Assembly: GCA_013349435.1 (NCBI GenBank)
Contig: DUZQ01000010.1
Coordinates: 1 to 52,058, forward strand
DNA length: 52,058 bases
Direction of reading: 5' to 3'
Source of the DNA: Planctomycetota bacterium
GTDB lineage: Bacteria; Planctomycetota; Phycisphaerae; Sedimentisphaerales; Anaerohalosphaeraceae
Shown here: positions 44,068 through 51,867 of the stretch, one piece after another
Numbering within the stretch: the stretch's first letter is position 1
How the letters are laid out: every line of letters begins with the position of its first letter
The notes under the pieces: model-generated
What the model saw: the letters and a program-made list of their open reading frames with translations, nothing else
What the model was told of the DNA's origin: nothing
Databases searched by the model: none
Program-made: the position numbers and the translations under genes

Positions 44068-45009
44068 ATGCCGAAAATTCGCAAACAAAACAAAAGGGTC
44101 AAGAAGAAAAACAACAGGAACACAAGGAAGAAAAGGACAAACCGAAATATAAAGATTCCTGTCGTACCCCTTTTGGAGTTGACAACAGAGACCGAACCAG
44201 GCGGTAACAACACCATTACCGAGCCGGGCATCGGCAGCAAAATTAAAGTGGAGGATCTCGTGGATGTTTCCGAGCAAAAGGCCGGCATCATCTCGATTGT
44301 CAGGGACCTTGAAGGACAGGTTGACACGGCGTATGAGTTGAAAAAGGTTCTGGAAGCCGAGCTTGATGCAACACGCAAGAAGCTGTCCGAAGAATCGGCT
44401 GTCCGAGCCCAATTAGAGCGGCGGATCAAGTCAGCCGAAGAGCAGTTTTCGCTGATAGAGCAGTTACGTCAGGACATATCATTCGCCGAACAAGAGCGGA
44501 ACAGGTTCGACGATTTACTCGCCCGGACCCGGCAACAGCTTAAGGTAATGACCGGCGAGCGTGACTCGCTTGCCGAGCAGACGGCAATCGCCGAGACACA
44601 CATTAAAGAACTAAATAGCGACAAGACCGTCCTCGAGGCCCGGTTGATGAATCTTAAGGACAGGGTATCGGATATGGAGCGTATGGGCGCAGAACTTGCC
44701 GATGCTCGTGCGGAGATTGAAAATCTTCGAGACAAAGTTGCAGACGCCGAGAACCGGGCAGCCGATTTGCATACTCATCTTCAGCAGCAGCAGGCTATGA
44801 ATAACGATTTGAGGGAGATAAAGGAGTACCTTGAAAAGGAGATAAAGGCATCGAATGCCGAATATAAAATTGCCAGGAATGAACTTGATTCATTCAAGAA
44901 AGCTATTTGCGACATACGCAGTGAGGCGACTGAAACCAACGGGCGCATCCGCCACAGATACCTCAGACCAGGCAAAGCGGCGAAACTCCGCTCTAAACCC
45001 AACAGATGA
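44068..45009 (+). CDS. Coiled-coil protein with strongly basic N-terminus
   Basis: This 313-residue protein has an Arg/Lys/Asn-rich start (KIRKQNKRVKKKNNRNTRKK) that could bind nucleic acid or phospholipid. A linker (about 35-75) is followed by a coiled coil of about 210 residues (LEAELDATRKKLSEESAVRA through LEKEIKASNAEYKIARNEL). There is no membrane segment or enzyme motif. GGGAGG lies 7 nt before the ATG. Part of the coiled coil resembles the middle of the HEAT protein at 46480 (LKSELAATRRKLEELRSRAE), where coiled coil and HEAT are in one protein. Confidence 0.85.
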   Translation: MPKIRKQNKRVKKKNNRNTRKKRTNRNIKIPVVPLLELTTETEPGGNNTITEPGIGSKIKVEDLVDVSEQKAGIISIVRDLEGQVDTAYELKKVLEAELDATRKKLSEESAVRAQLERRIKSAEEQFSLIEQLRQDISFAEQERNRFDDLLARTRQQLKVMTGERDSLAEQTAIAETHIKELNSDKTVLEARLMNLKDRVSDMERMGAELADARAEIENLRDKVADAENRAADLHTHLQQQQAMNNDLREIKEYLEKEIKASNAEYKIARNELDSFKKAICDIRSEATETNGRIRHRYLRPGKAAKLRSKPNR

Positions 45010-45807
45010 AACCATAGGGCTGCCATCCACAGTCTTCGTCCGCCGGCAGCTAACCCGCATTTCTCACGAAGTCATTGTAAAAAAACTCCTTGTTCTGGTA
45101 TAACTAATATCAACTTCAGTTAATTCGGGCCGGTTACTCTCTGCGTCATCCCGAACCCGTTCGGTTATGCTCCTTCGGCAAAGCGAAGGAAAGGTCGGGG
45201 CAGGCTTTTACTCTGCCATGTCATGCCGGACTTGTTCCGGCATCCAGAAAAACTGGATACCGGCTCGGAGGCCGGTATGACAAAAGCGTCGAGCACAGAA
45301 GCCGAGCCGCGCAAGCGGCCGAATCAAGCGACCGAATCCAGCCTTAACGCATCACGCAATACGAGCGACAAGCGACTAATATGTTCTGAGTGCCCTACTG
45401 TCATCCTGTGGGTGTTGTTAAAACCTCTCAAAATCACGAGGTGTGAGAAATGCGGGATGGTTACTTTTTCCTTTACCGTGCCATACTGTTGTCACTTTCA
45501 AAACTTTAGGCTTGTTCAATTTGTGTAATAAACGTTAGCGTTGAATTGTTTACTTCGTTCAAATGGCTGAAATGGTTGAATGCGGGGGATGATGGGCATT
45601 TCGACCAATCATATATCTCGGCCCCGGCAGGAGGTGGTGAAAAGGGCCTACGGCAGGGATGCACAGTTCATCGAATGTCGTTTCTTTTACGGGCTTCTTA
45701 AAGACGAATTTTCGCAGAAAACCTGCAAGGTTCGGCTGCAACCGAAGGGGACGGAGTGTAAGCTAATCCCGGTATCGAGGCTTTGGACGGTAAAGGGGTA
45801 TAATACA
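45010..45807. other. Gap between the two modules, with repeats
   Basis: About 800 nt without a convincing gene. The left third holds REP-like elements (45144-45282). The right part (45580-45807) continues in frame upstream of the helix-turn-helix gene, but its translation (for example FFYGLLKDEFSQKTCKVRLQ) looks non-conserved. I therefore read it as leader DNA. A TATAAT at 45799-45804 directly precedes the next ATG and lacks a -35. Confidence 0.4.
45144..45282. repeat. REP-like palindromic elements
   Basis: Three units occur: CGTCATCCCGAACCCG with a GGTCGGGG partner, CATGCCGGACTTGTTCCGGC, and CTGGATACCGGCTCGGAGGC ending CCGGTATGACA. They separate the first module from the helix-turn-helix gene. 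Confidence 0.7.
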
Positions 45808-46242
45808 ATGGGCGTTATTTCCGGTACGACAAAAGAGGTGCTAAAGAGTGATGGGAGGAGTAATCCGCCAAGTGGTTACCTCACAACGACAGAGCTTGCA
45901 AGGCTCTGTGGGGTCTCGCGTTTCACTATTATCAACTGGGCCAAACAAGGCAAAATCAAAACGAAAAGGACAATCGGAGGGCATTACCGGATACCGGAGG
46001 CGGAGGCATTATTGGTGCTTAAAATTTTCGATGAGGATAAAGAGACGGACATATTCAGTCCGGGAGGATGCTGCGGGGCACAGAAACAAGAAACGAAGAA
46101 CGCCGAAGAATGTGGAAATTGTTTAAACAATGCCCGCAAGGGTGGGCAGGCAAGGGCCAAAAAGAAAAAATTTCTGTATAACTTCGGCTACGGTATCGGC
46201 CGGGGTGTACACATTTTGAAAGAAAGGGGGCAACATGCTTAA
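45808..46242 (+). CDS. Helix-turn-helix (MerR/excisionase-type) protein with Cys-rich tail
   Basis: This 144-residue protein has an excisionase-like DNA-binding domain (about 22-75: YLTTTELARLCGVSRFTIIN then WAKQGKIKTKRTIGGHYRIP). The tail contains CCGAQKQ and ECGNC, four cysteines that could bind metal or sense redox state, and a basic KKKKF patch. I chose the ATG at 45808, as upstream residues are not domain-like. The last 8 nt overlap the start of the next small gene, so both are in one operon. The context suggests it regulates the module, but no operator is identified. Confidence 0.75.
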   Translation: MGVISGTTKEVLKSDGRSNPPSGYLTTTELARLCGVSRFTIINWAKQGKIKTKRTIGGHYRIPEAEALLVLKIFDEDKETDIFSPGGCCGAQKQETKNAEECGNCLNNARKGGQARAKKKKFLYNFGYGIGRGVHILKERGQHA

Positions 46243-46426
46243 GAGTTTGGGAATTTTGACAGGCGGTGTGTTCATCGGTGCTGTGGGTGCAGAGATTGTT
46301 CACAAGAAGTATCCCCAAACAGTGGAAAAACTGAAATCAAAATTTTGCCTGATAATCTCGGAGGCGAAAGATGCCTTCAGGAACGGGTATCAAAATGCCA
46401 CCGGCCCGAAACCGGCTTCCGCTTAG
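46235..46426 (+). CDS. 63-residue glycine-rich membrane-type small protein (module 2)
   Basis: The protein begins MLKSLGILTGGVFIGAVGAE, nearly the same as the one at 41920, followed by IVHKKYPQTVEKLKSKFC and an amphipathic tail (EAKDAFRNGYQNATG). AGGGGG lies shortly before the ATG. It overlaps the helix-turn-helix gene by 8 nt, and the module 2 HEAT gene follows within 55 nt. The two copies have diverged mainly in the C-terminal half, consistent with duplication of the whole module. Confidence 0.85.
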   Translation: MLKSLGILTGGVFIGAVGAEIVHKKYPQTVEKLKSKFCLIISEAKDAFRNGYQNATGPKPASA

Positions 46427-46479
46427 ATTTCAGACAAGAAAAGCGTAGAGACCGACTCATTAAAGAGAAGTATAAAATT

Positions 46480-48207
46480 GTGGAACAGGATAAAGCAAGG
46501 GTAATCGGAATTATCGGGGCCGCATCCAACCGTGCGGGCGGTTTTATTGGAAAGGCGGCGGTTCTCGGCAGGAAGATTGCAGGTGTAGTCACGGGCGGCG
46601 TATCAGCCGGGAAAGAGATGATCGGCCTGGTCGATAAAGATACCGAACCCGTGCCCGAAAACAATTCTAACGGGACCGACGAGGCTGTGTCGGTATCCAA
46701 TCCTGTAGTGGCTCAAAACAAGTCGGCCCGAGAGCGAAAGAAACCGCAAAAAGTCAGAGCCCAATTTGAATCTAAGATTGAAAGGCTGGAGAGGGAAAAT
46801 GACACTCTTGTTTGCCAACTACGACAGGCCGTCGGCAAGAGAAAAGAGCCCACGGCCGGTCAACGTTCGATAAGTTCGCGAGCGGTTGTACCGGAATCCG
46901 AACCTGTTGTGACCAAGCAGGAGCTGACCCAAATGCGAATCCAGGCCCAAAAAAATCAATCTCAACTTGCAGTGCAAGTCAGGGATTTGCAGGCCCAAAA
47001 AGAATTTCTGGTTTCTGATGTGGAAAAACTGCAGAGTAAAATTAACGGGATGGCTACTCAAAAAACAGGCATTAGCGGGCGGACAGATGCACTGAAATCC
47101 GAACTCGCAGCGACCCGGCGCAAATTAGAAGAGTTGCGCAGCCGGGCTGAATCCGCACAGGCCGAGCACGCCTCTGAGCGCAAGCAGTTGCAGTCAGAGA
47201 AAGATTCGCTGGTCTGTGAGGTTCGGAGGGCACGAAAAGAGGCGGACAAAAGCAAGGTCCGGGAGGATGCGATGAGCAAGAGGCTGGCCGAATTAGAATC
47301 TGAAATCAGCGTCCTTCGGGGTGAATCGGCTCCGGCACGCGGGAAAAAACCGGTTGGCAATACCACCGGTACCGAAAAACAAACCGGCTTATCCGTGGCG
47401 GTCGAAGAGGCACAGGCTACAGCAACGGCGCCGTTCGGTTCTGAGGAAGTGAAACCTTCAACGGAAGCGGTAACTCAAAGACAACAAACAGATGTAATTG
47501 TTGAAAATGTTGGAGGGCGGAAATTGAAATCAGAATCAAAGATGAAGGTTGGCGGTGCAGAGCTGACGAGAGTAACGCCGGAACAAGTAAAAGCGGCCGA
47601 TTTCAAAAACGAGACAGACAGAGCAAACTTTCTAAAAGCCTTCTCGGATTTTGACAGCCCCAAGGCTACTGTTCGTGCGGACGCAGCGGCGGCGATAGCC
47701 GGTATTCGTCATGAATTATCATCCAGGTTTCTTATTACTCATATAGCTGACGAACCATCGGCATATGTCCGGCAGGAATGTATCAAAGCCCTGACGGCTC
47801 TTCGGAGCAGAGAGGGATTGGGAACGATAGAGCGTGCATTGACTGACGAAGCCGCCTACGTCCGCCTGGCGGCGGTTTGGGGGCTGTACCATTTATCCGG
47901 AACAGCAAGTGTCGGGACACTTACACGCATGCTTTATGACAGGGATGCAAGCGTTCGCCGAAGAGCAGTTATATGCATGGGCTGGCTGGGCGGGCAGGCG
48001 GGCAATGATGGAAACAATTATTCCCACAAGGTGGTTTCCGCTCTTATTCGATGCCTCGGCGACCGGTCCCAATCAATCAAAGAAGCTGCTCTTGACGCCC
48101 TGGAAGCTGTTACCGGTCAAAAGATGCCGGCGCCGCGGACATCGCCCGAGCGTCTGGTTGAGCAGTGGCGGCAATGGTGGAAGTCTGAATCTTCAGGAGA
48201 AAAATGA
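46480..48207 (+). CDS. Combined coiled-coil and HEAT-repeat protein (module 2)
   Basis: This 575-residue protein from a GTG has the shared N-terminal segment (VIGIIGAASNRAGGFIGKAA, then VLGRKIAGVVTGGVSAGKE). A coiled coil (about 85-285, e.g. LKSELAATRRKLEELRSRAE), a polar linker (about 285-365) and HEAT repeats (about 385-550: VRADAAAAIAGIRHELSSRF, VRLAAVWGLYHLSGTAS) follow. It ends with LVEQWRQWWKSE. The same parts are split over two genes in module 1. The GTG at 46480 aligns its N-terminus with the other HEAT protein; the frame is open upstream but overlaps the previous gene. Its stop overlaps the fixA start by four bases. Confidence 0.88.
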   Translation: MEQDKARVIGIIGAASNRAGGFIGKAAVLGRKIAGVVTGGVSAGKEMIGLVDKDTEPVPENNSNGTDEAVSVSNPVVAQNKSARERKKPQKVRAQFESKIERLERENDTLVCQLRQAVGKRKEPTAGQRSISSRAVVPESEPVVTKQELTQMRIQAQKNQSQLAVQVRDLQAQKEFLVSDVEKLQSKINGMATQKTGISGRTDALKSELAATRRKLEELRSRAESAQAEHASERKQLQSEKDSLVCEVRRARKEADKSKVREDAMSKRLAELESEISVLRGESAPARGKKPVGNTTGTEKQTGLSVAVEEAQATATAPFGSEEVKPSTEAVTQRQQTDVIVENVGGRKLKSESKMKVGGAELTRVTPEQVKAADFKNETDRANFLKAFSDFDSPKATVRADAAAAIAGIRHELSSRFLITHIADEPSAYVRQECIKALTALRSREGLGTIERALTDEAAYVRLAAVWGLYHLSGTASVGTLTRMLYDRDASVRRRAVICMGWLGGQAGNDGNNYSHKVVSALIRCLGDRSQSIKEAALDALEAVTGQKMPAPRTSPERLVEQWRQWWKSESSGEK

Positions 48208-48989
48208 ATATTATCGTTTGCGTCAAGCAGGTTCCCGACACCCTTGCAGTCGGCGTTGACAGTAAGACCAATACACTAATCCGGGAAGGGGTCGACAGCG
48301 TAATCAATCCTTTCGATTTACATGCAGCCGAAGTGGCACTTCGTCTGAAGGAACGATACGGCGGAGTGGTAACAGCTTTGTCAATGGGGCCGTCCCAGGT
48401 GATAGATACTTTACGGCAGGTATTGAGTTTGGGGGTAGAAAGGGCCGTTTTGCTCTGCGATATTGGTTTTGCCGGAGCAGATACACTCGCTACTTCTTAT
48501 ACACTGGCAACGGCGGTAAAAAAGCTCGGCCGTTTCGATTTGATTATTTGCGGCAGACAGGCTGTCGATGGTGATACCGCACACGTCGGGCCTTCGCTGG
48601 CGGAAAAGCTGGGCATCCCACACATTAGTTGTGCAGTAAAAATACACAAAGTAACGGACAAATACATAATTGCGCAACGTATGACGGATGGGGCAATCGA
48701 AAAAGTAAAGCTTTCGCTTCCCGGACTGATTACGGTTTCGAAAAGTATTAACAAGCCGCGCACCGCGACGTTGAAGGGGAAGATGAAAGCAGCCAGGGCC
48801 GAGGTTGAAATCTGGTCGGCTCATGATATCGGCGCTGATGAAAGTAAAATCGGATTAAAAGGTTCCGCCACAAGGGTAGTCAAGATGGCAACTCCGAAGC
48901 ATGACAGGGCCGGGCTATTGCTGGAAGGTTCGGTCGCCGAGCAGGTGAAGGGTCTGGCCCTTAAGCTGCAGCAGGCCAAAGTATTGTAA
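48204..48989 (+). CDS. fixA: Electron transfer flavoprotein beta subunit (FixA/EtfB)
   Basis: This 261-residue protein is the beta subunit of an electron transfer flavoprotein. It starts MNIIVCVKQVPDT and shows INPFDLHAAEVALRLKERYG, LATAVKKLGRFDLIICGRQA, VDGDTAHVGPSLAEKLGIP and the C-terminal SATRVVKMATPKHDRAG. It pairs with FixB to bind FAD and, in bifurcating types, NADH. The ATG overlaps the stop of the HEAT protein gene (ATGA), so translation of fixA is probably coupled to that gene. This joins the unfamiliar module to the Fix complex. Confidence 0.95.
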   Translation: MNIIVCVKQVPDTLAVGVDSKTNTLIREGVDSVINPFDLHAAEVALRLKERYGGVVTALSMGPSQVIDTLRQVLSLGVERAVLLCDIGFAGADTLATSYTLATAVKKLGRFDLIICGRQAVDGDTAHVGPSLAEKLGIPHISCAVKIHKVTDKYIIAQRMTDGAIEKVKLSLPGLITVSKSINKPRTATLKGKMKAARAEVEIWSAHDIGADESKIGLKGSATRVVKMATPKHDRAGLLLEGSVAEQVKGLALKLQQAKVL

Positions 48990-49063
48990 GGCAAGATATA
49001 TATCTCTTAATGGGAATAAATTTTCGCGGGCAAGAGCAAAAATTCAACCGGGAGCATCATAGT

Positions 49064-50332
49064 ATGAGCATACGCGTAATAGAAGAGAAATGCAGCGGTT
49101 GCAAACTTTGTGTCCGGGCATGTCCTTTCGGTGCCATCACGGTTACAAAAAAGTCGGCTCATATCGATATAACCAAATGCAGTTTTTGCGGAGCTTGTGT
49201 GGAGGCCTGCAAGAAATTTAACGCCATTGAGTTGATACGCGAGGACGCAGCCGGATTTGTCGAGGTTGACAAGAGCAAATATAAAGGAGTCTGGGTGTTT
49301 GCCGAGCAAAAATGCGGCAGAATAGTAAATGTTACATTTGAGCTTCTCGGGAAGGCAAGACAGTTGGCGGACAAACTCGCCGAGCCTGTTTGTGCGATAC
49401 TGCCCGGCAACAAAGCGGGTGGGCTTGCGCGCGAGTTAATCTGCTCCGGCGCCGACAAAGTGTACCTGGCCGAGTCGAGCCGGTTAGGTGCCTTTATCGA
49501 GGACACTTTCACAGAAGTAGTAACCGGGCTGATTCAAGAACACAAGCCGAATATTGTTTTGTTCGGCGCGACCGCCGTCGGGCGTTCACTGGCACCGAGG
49601 GTAGCGAGCCGGCTGGAAACCGGATTGACCGCGGACTGCACCGGCCTCGAGATAGACCCGAAGACCGGGGACCTGTTGCAGACCAGGCCGGCGTTTGGGG
49701 GCAACCTGATGGCTACCATTATTTGCCCGAACCGGCGTCCTCAAATAGCAAGCGTCCGTCCGAAGGTTTTCAAGGATGTCCATCGCAACGACCTGCGTAC
49801 GGGAAAAATTATCCGGTATGACTATAAGAATCACACTTTAACACAAAAAGCCCAACTGCTTGCAGTAGTTAAAGATTCCGCCAAATCCGCCGGTATTGAG
49901 GATGCCCGGATAATAGTTGCCGGCGGACTTGGTCTGGGAAGTGCCGGGAATTTCAAACTTATCGAGAAACTGGCACAAGTAATGGGGGCCGAGGTGGCCG
50001 CGTCCCGCCGGGCCGTAGAGGCGGGATGGTTTTGCCAGACTCACCAGATCGGCCAAACCGGCAAGACGGTGCGTCCGAAGCTGTACATCGCCTGCGGCAT
50101 CAGCGGCGCCATCCAGCACCTTGTTGGGATGCAGTCCTCTGAGATTATCGCGGCTGTCAACAAAGATGCGAAGGCGCCGATTTTTAACGTGGCTGATTTC
50201 GGCATTGTGGGCGATGTACTTGAAGTGGTGCCCGCGCTGACAAGAGAAGTAGAAAAGATGCGGACCGCCGGACAGGCTGAGCCTGTTACAACGGATATCG
50301 AGTCGGAACAACAACTTGCTTTGAGCAATTAG
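49064..50332 (+). CDS. fixB: Electron transfer flavoprotein alpha subunit with N-terminal ferredoxin domain (FixB/EtfA)
   Basis: This 422-residue protein has a 2[4Fe-4S] ferredoxin domain (about residues 5-60: [16 protein letters not shown] and [14 protein letters not shown]), then the ETF alpha domain. Key alpha motifs are [43 protein letters not shown] and the FAD-binding [10 protein letters not shown]...QIGQTGKTV and [12 protein letters not shown]. The extra iron-sulphur domain is typical of some clostridial EtfA proteins, not of classical FixB. I chose ATG at 49064, with GGGAG about 9 nt upstream. It would form the core of the complex with FixA. Confidence 0.95.
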   Translation: MSIRVIEEKCSGCKLCVRACPFGAITVTKKSAHIDITKCSFCGACVEACKKFNAIELIREDAAGFVEVDKSKYKGVWVFAEQKCGRIVNVTFELLGKARQLADKLAEPVCAILPGNKAGGLARELICSGADKVYLAESSRLGAFIEDTFTEVVTGLIQEHKPNIVLFGATAVGRSLAPRVASRLETGLTADCTGLEIDPKTGDLLQTRPAFGGNLMATIICPNRRPQIASVRPKVFKDVHRNDLRTGKIIRYDYKNHTLTQKAQLLAVVKDSAKSAGIEDARIIVAGGLGLGSAGNFKLIEKLAQVMGAEVAASRRAVEAGWFCQTHQIGQTGKTVRPKLYIACGISGAIQHLVGMQSSEIIAAVNKDAKAPIFNVADFGIVGDVLEVVPALTREVEKMRTAGQAEPVTTDIESEQQLALSN

Positions 50333-50383
50333 TGCAAAGTCGGGAAAATAAAAATTGTTGCTTCTCAGAAAAGGTTGGAAAAT

Positions 50384-50475
50384 TGTCATTCTGAATCACG
50401 ATTTACTCCCTGCGCGCCGGGAAAGAATCTCCGGCGCACGAAGGGTTCAGATTCTTCGCTGCGCTCAGAATGACA
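50384..50475. repeat. Dispersed palindromic element, TGTCATTCTGA family
   Basis: The element begins TGTCATTCTGAATCACG and ends CGCTCAGAATGACA, with AGAATCTCCGG and GATTCTTCG arms. It is the second copy of the element at 17077 and lies in the 220-nt gap between fixB and fixC. Confidence 0.75.
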
Positions 50476-50552
50476 GGATAACGCCCAGAATGGTATCTCT
50501 AAGGTTTTCTAAAGAGGAAAGGTTGTCTCTCAGGGGGGTGCTTTTTTAGCTT

Positions 50553-51866
50553 ATGGCTGAGTGTGAAGTAATTATTGTTGGTGCGGGGCCTGCGGGGATT
50601 TCCTGTGGGTATGTTCTTGCCAAAGCCGGCGTGGATGTTGTTATTCTCGAACGAGGCCGGTTTGCCGGTTCCAAGAATATGTTCGGCGGCATATTTTTCG
50701 CCGACCAGATGAACAAGTTAATCCCTGATTTCTATATTGACGCCCCCGTAGAAAGATTTGTTGCCAAAAAGCATTACTCTTTGCTGATAAACGATTCGGA
50801 AGTTTCTTTGAACATCGACTCGGAAGAACATAAAAAGCCGCCTTACAATCATTCGTATATTGTCAGGCGTTCTGTGTTTGATAAATGGTTTGCTGAAAAG
50901 GCTAAAGAGCAGGGTGCTACAATTATCTGCGGCACAGCGGTAACGGATTTTGTATGGGACGGCAACAAGGTTGTCGGTGTCAAAGCCGGCACTTCGGACG
51001 ACCCCGAGAACGTCCTGACAGGTGATGTCGTTGTCTGCGGCGAAGGCGCCAATTCCATGCTCTCGGAAAAGGCGGGGCTTCGCAACAGGCTGTCGATGCG
51101 CGCCCGATGTATTTCTGTTAAGGAAGTGATTCAGCTTGGCAAAGACGTAATCGACGAGAGGTTCGGCTTAACCGCCAGAGAAGGCGCCGCATACGAGTAT
51201 TTTGCGGACGCCACGCCCGGCATGTTGGGTGACGGTTTTATCTATACCAATATGGATTCATTGTCCGTGGGTGTCGGCGTTGTAATCAGTGAAATGTACG
51301 GAGCCGGCAATTCGGCCTGTCCAAACGAGTTGTTGGACAGATTTAAGAGCCATCCATGTATCCGGCCTTTGGTAAAAGGGGGCAAAACGCTGGAATATTC
51401 CGCCCACATGATACCGATGGACGGCTATAAGAATCTGCCGAGATTTTATACCGACGGCCTTATGTTGGTCGGCGATGCAGCCGGATTTGTGAACAACAGC
51501 ATTTGCCACGAGGGTGTGAATATGGCTATGGCTTCAGGGATAATGGCCGCCGAGACGATATTGGAAAACAGAGGCCGGAGGCGTTACGACGCCGGTGCGC
51601 TTCGGCAGTACGAACGTCGGCTGAACAATTCCTTTGTCCTTGAGAACATGAAAAGCAGCCGGGATTTTATTGACATTCTGCGCACACATAAAGAATTACT
51701 CAACGACTATCCGCACCTTATAAAGGACGTGATAACCACATATTTCGAAGTAAGTGATGTGCCAAAAAGCTCGCTCAAGCGCGATGTCATTCGTATGGTA
51801 CGCGGCAGAATAAGTTTTGTAAAAGCGGCAAGAACATTTGCAGCAATTTTGAAAGGCGGGATCTGA
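50553..51866 (+). CDS. fixC: FAD-dependent oxidoreductase FixC (ETF:quinone oxidoreductase-like)
   Basis: This 437-residue flavoprotein accepts electrons from the FixAB flavoprotein and passes them to quinone with FixX. The N-terminal dinucleotide-binding motif VIIVGAGPAGISCGYVLAKA is intact, followed by GGIFFADQMNKLIPDF. Later come SYIVRRSVFDKWFAEKA, VVCGEGANSMLSEKAGL and GLMLVGDAAGFVNNSICHEG, the second FAD contact. Length is normal for FixC (about 430). A repeat-bearing gap separates it from fixB, so it might be reached by read-through. fixX follows after 1 nt. Confidence 0.94.
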   Translation: MAECEVIIVGAGPAGISCGYVLAKAGVDVVILERGRFAGSKNMFGGIFFADQMNKLIPDFYIDAPVERFVAKKHYSLLINDSEVSLNIDSEEHKKPPYNHSYIVRRSVFDKWFAEKAKEQGATIICGTAVTDFVWDGNKVVGVKAGTSDDPENVLTGDVVVCGEGANSMLSEKAGLRNRLSMRARCISVKEVIQLGKDVIDERFGLTAREGAAYEYFADATPGMLGDGFIYTNMDSLSVGVGVVISEMYGAGNSACPNELLDRFKSHPCIRPLVKGGKTLEYSAHMIPMDGYKNLPRFYTDGLMLVGDAAGFVNNSICHEGVNMAMASGIMAAETILENRGRRRYDAGALRQYERRLNNSFVLENMKSSRDFIDILRTHKELLNDYPHLIKDVITTYFEVSDVPKSSLKRDVIRMVRGRISFVKAARTFAAILKGGI

Positions 51867-51867
51867 T

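Noticed and set aside
45799..45804. TATAAT as promoter of the helix-turn-helix gene
   Set aside because: It lies so close that transcription would start inside the ATG, and no -35 element is present at a suitable distance.
45580..45807. Upstream extension of the helix-turn-helix protein by 76 residues
   Set aside because: The translation has no domain character, and an internal ATG directly precedes the conserved domain.
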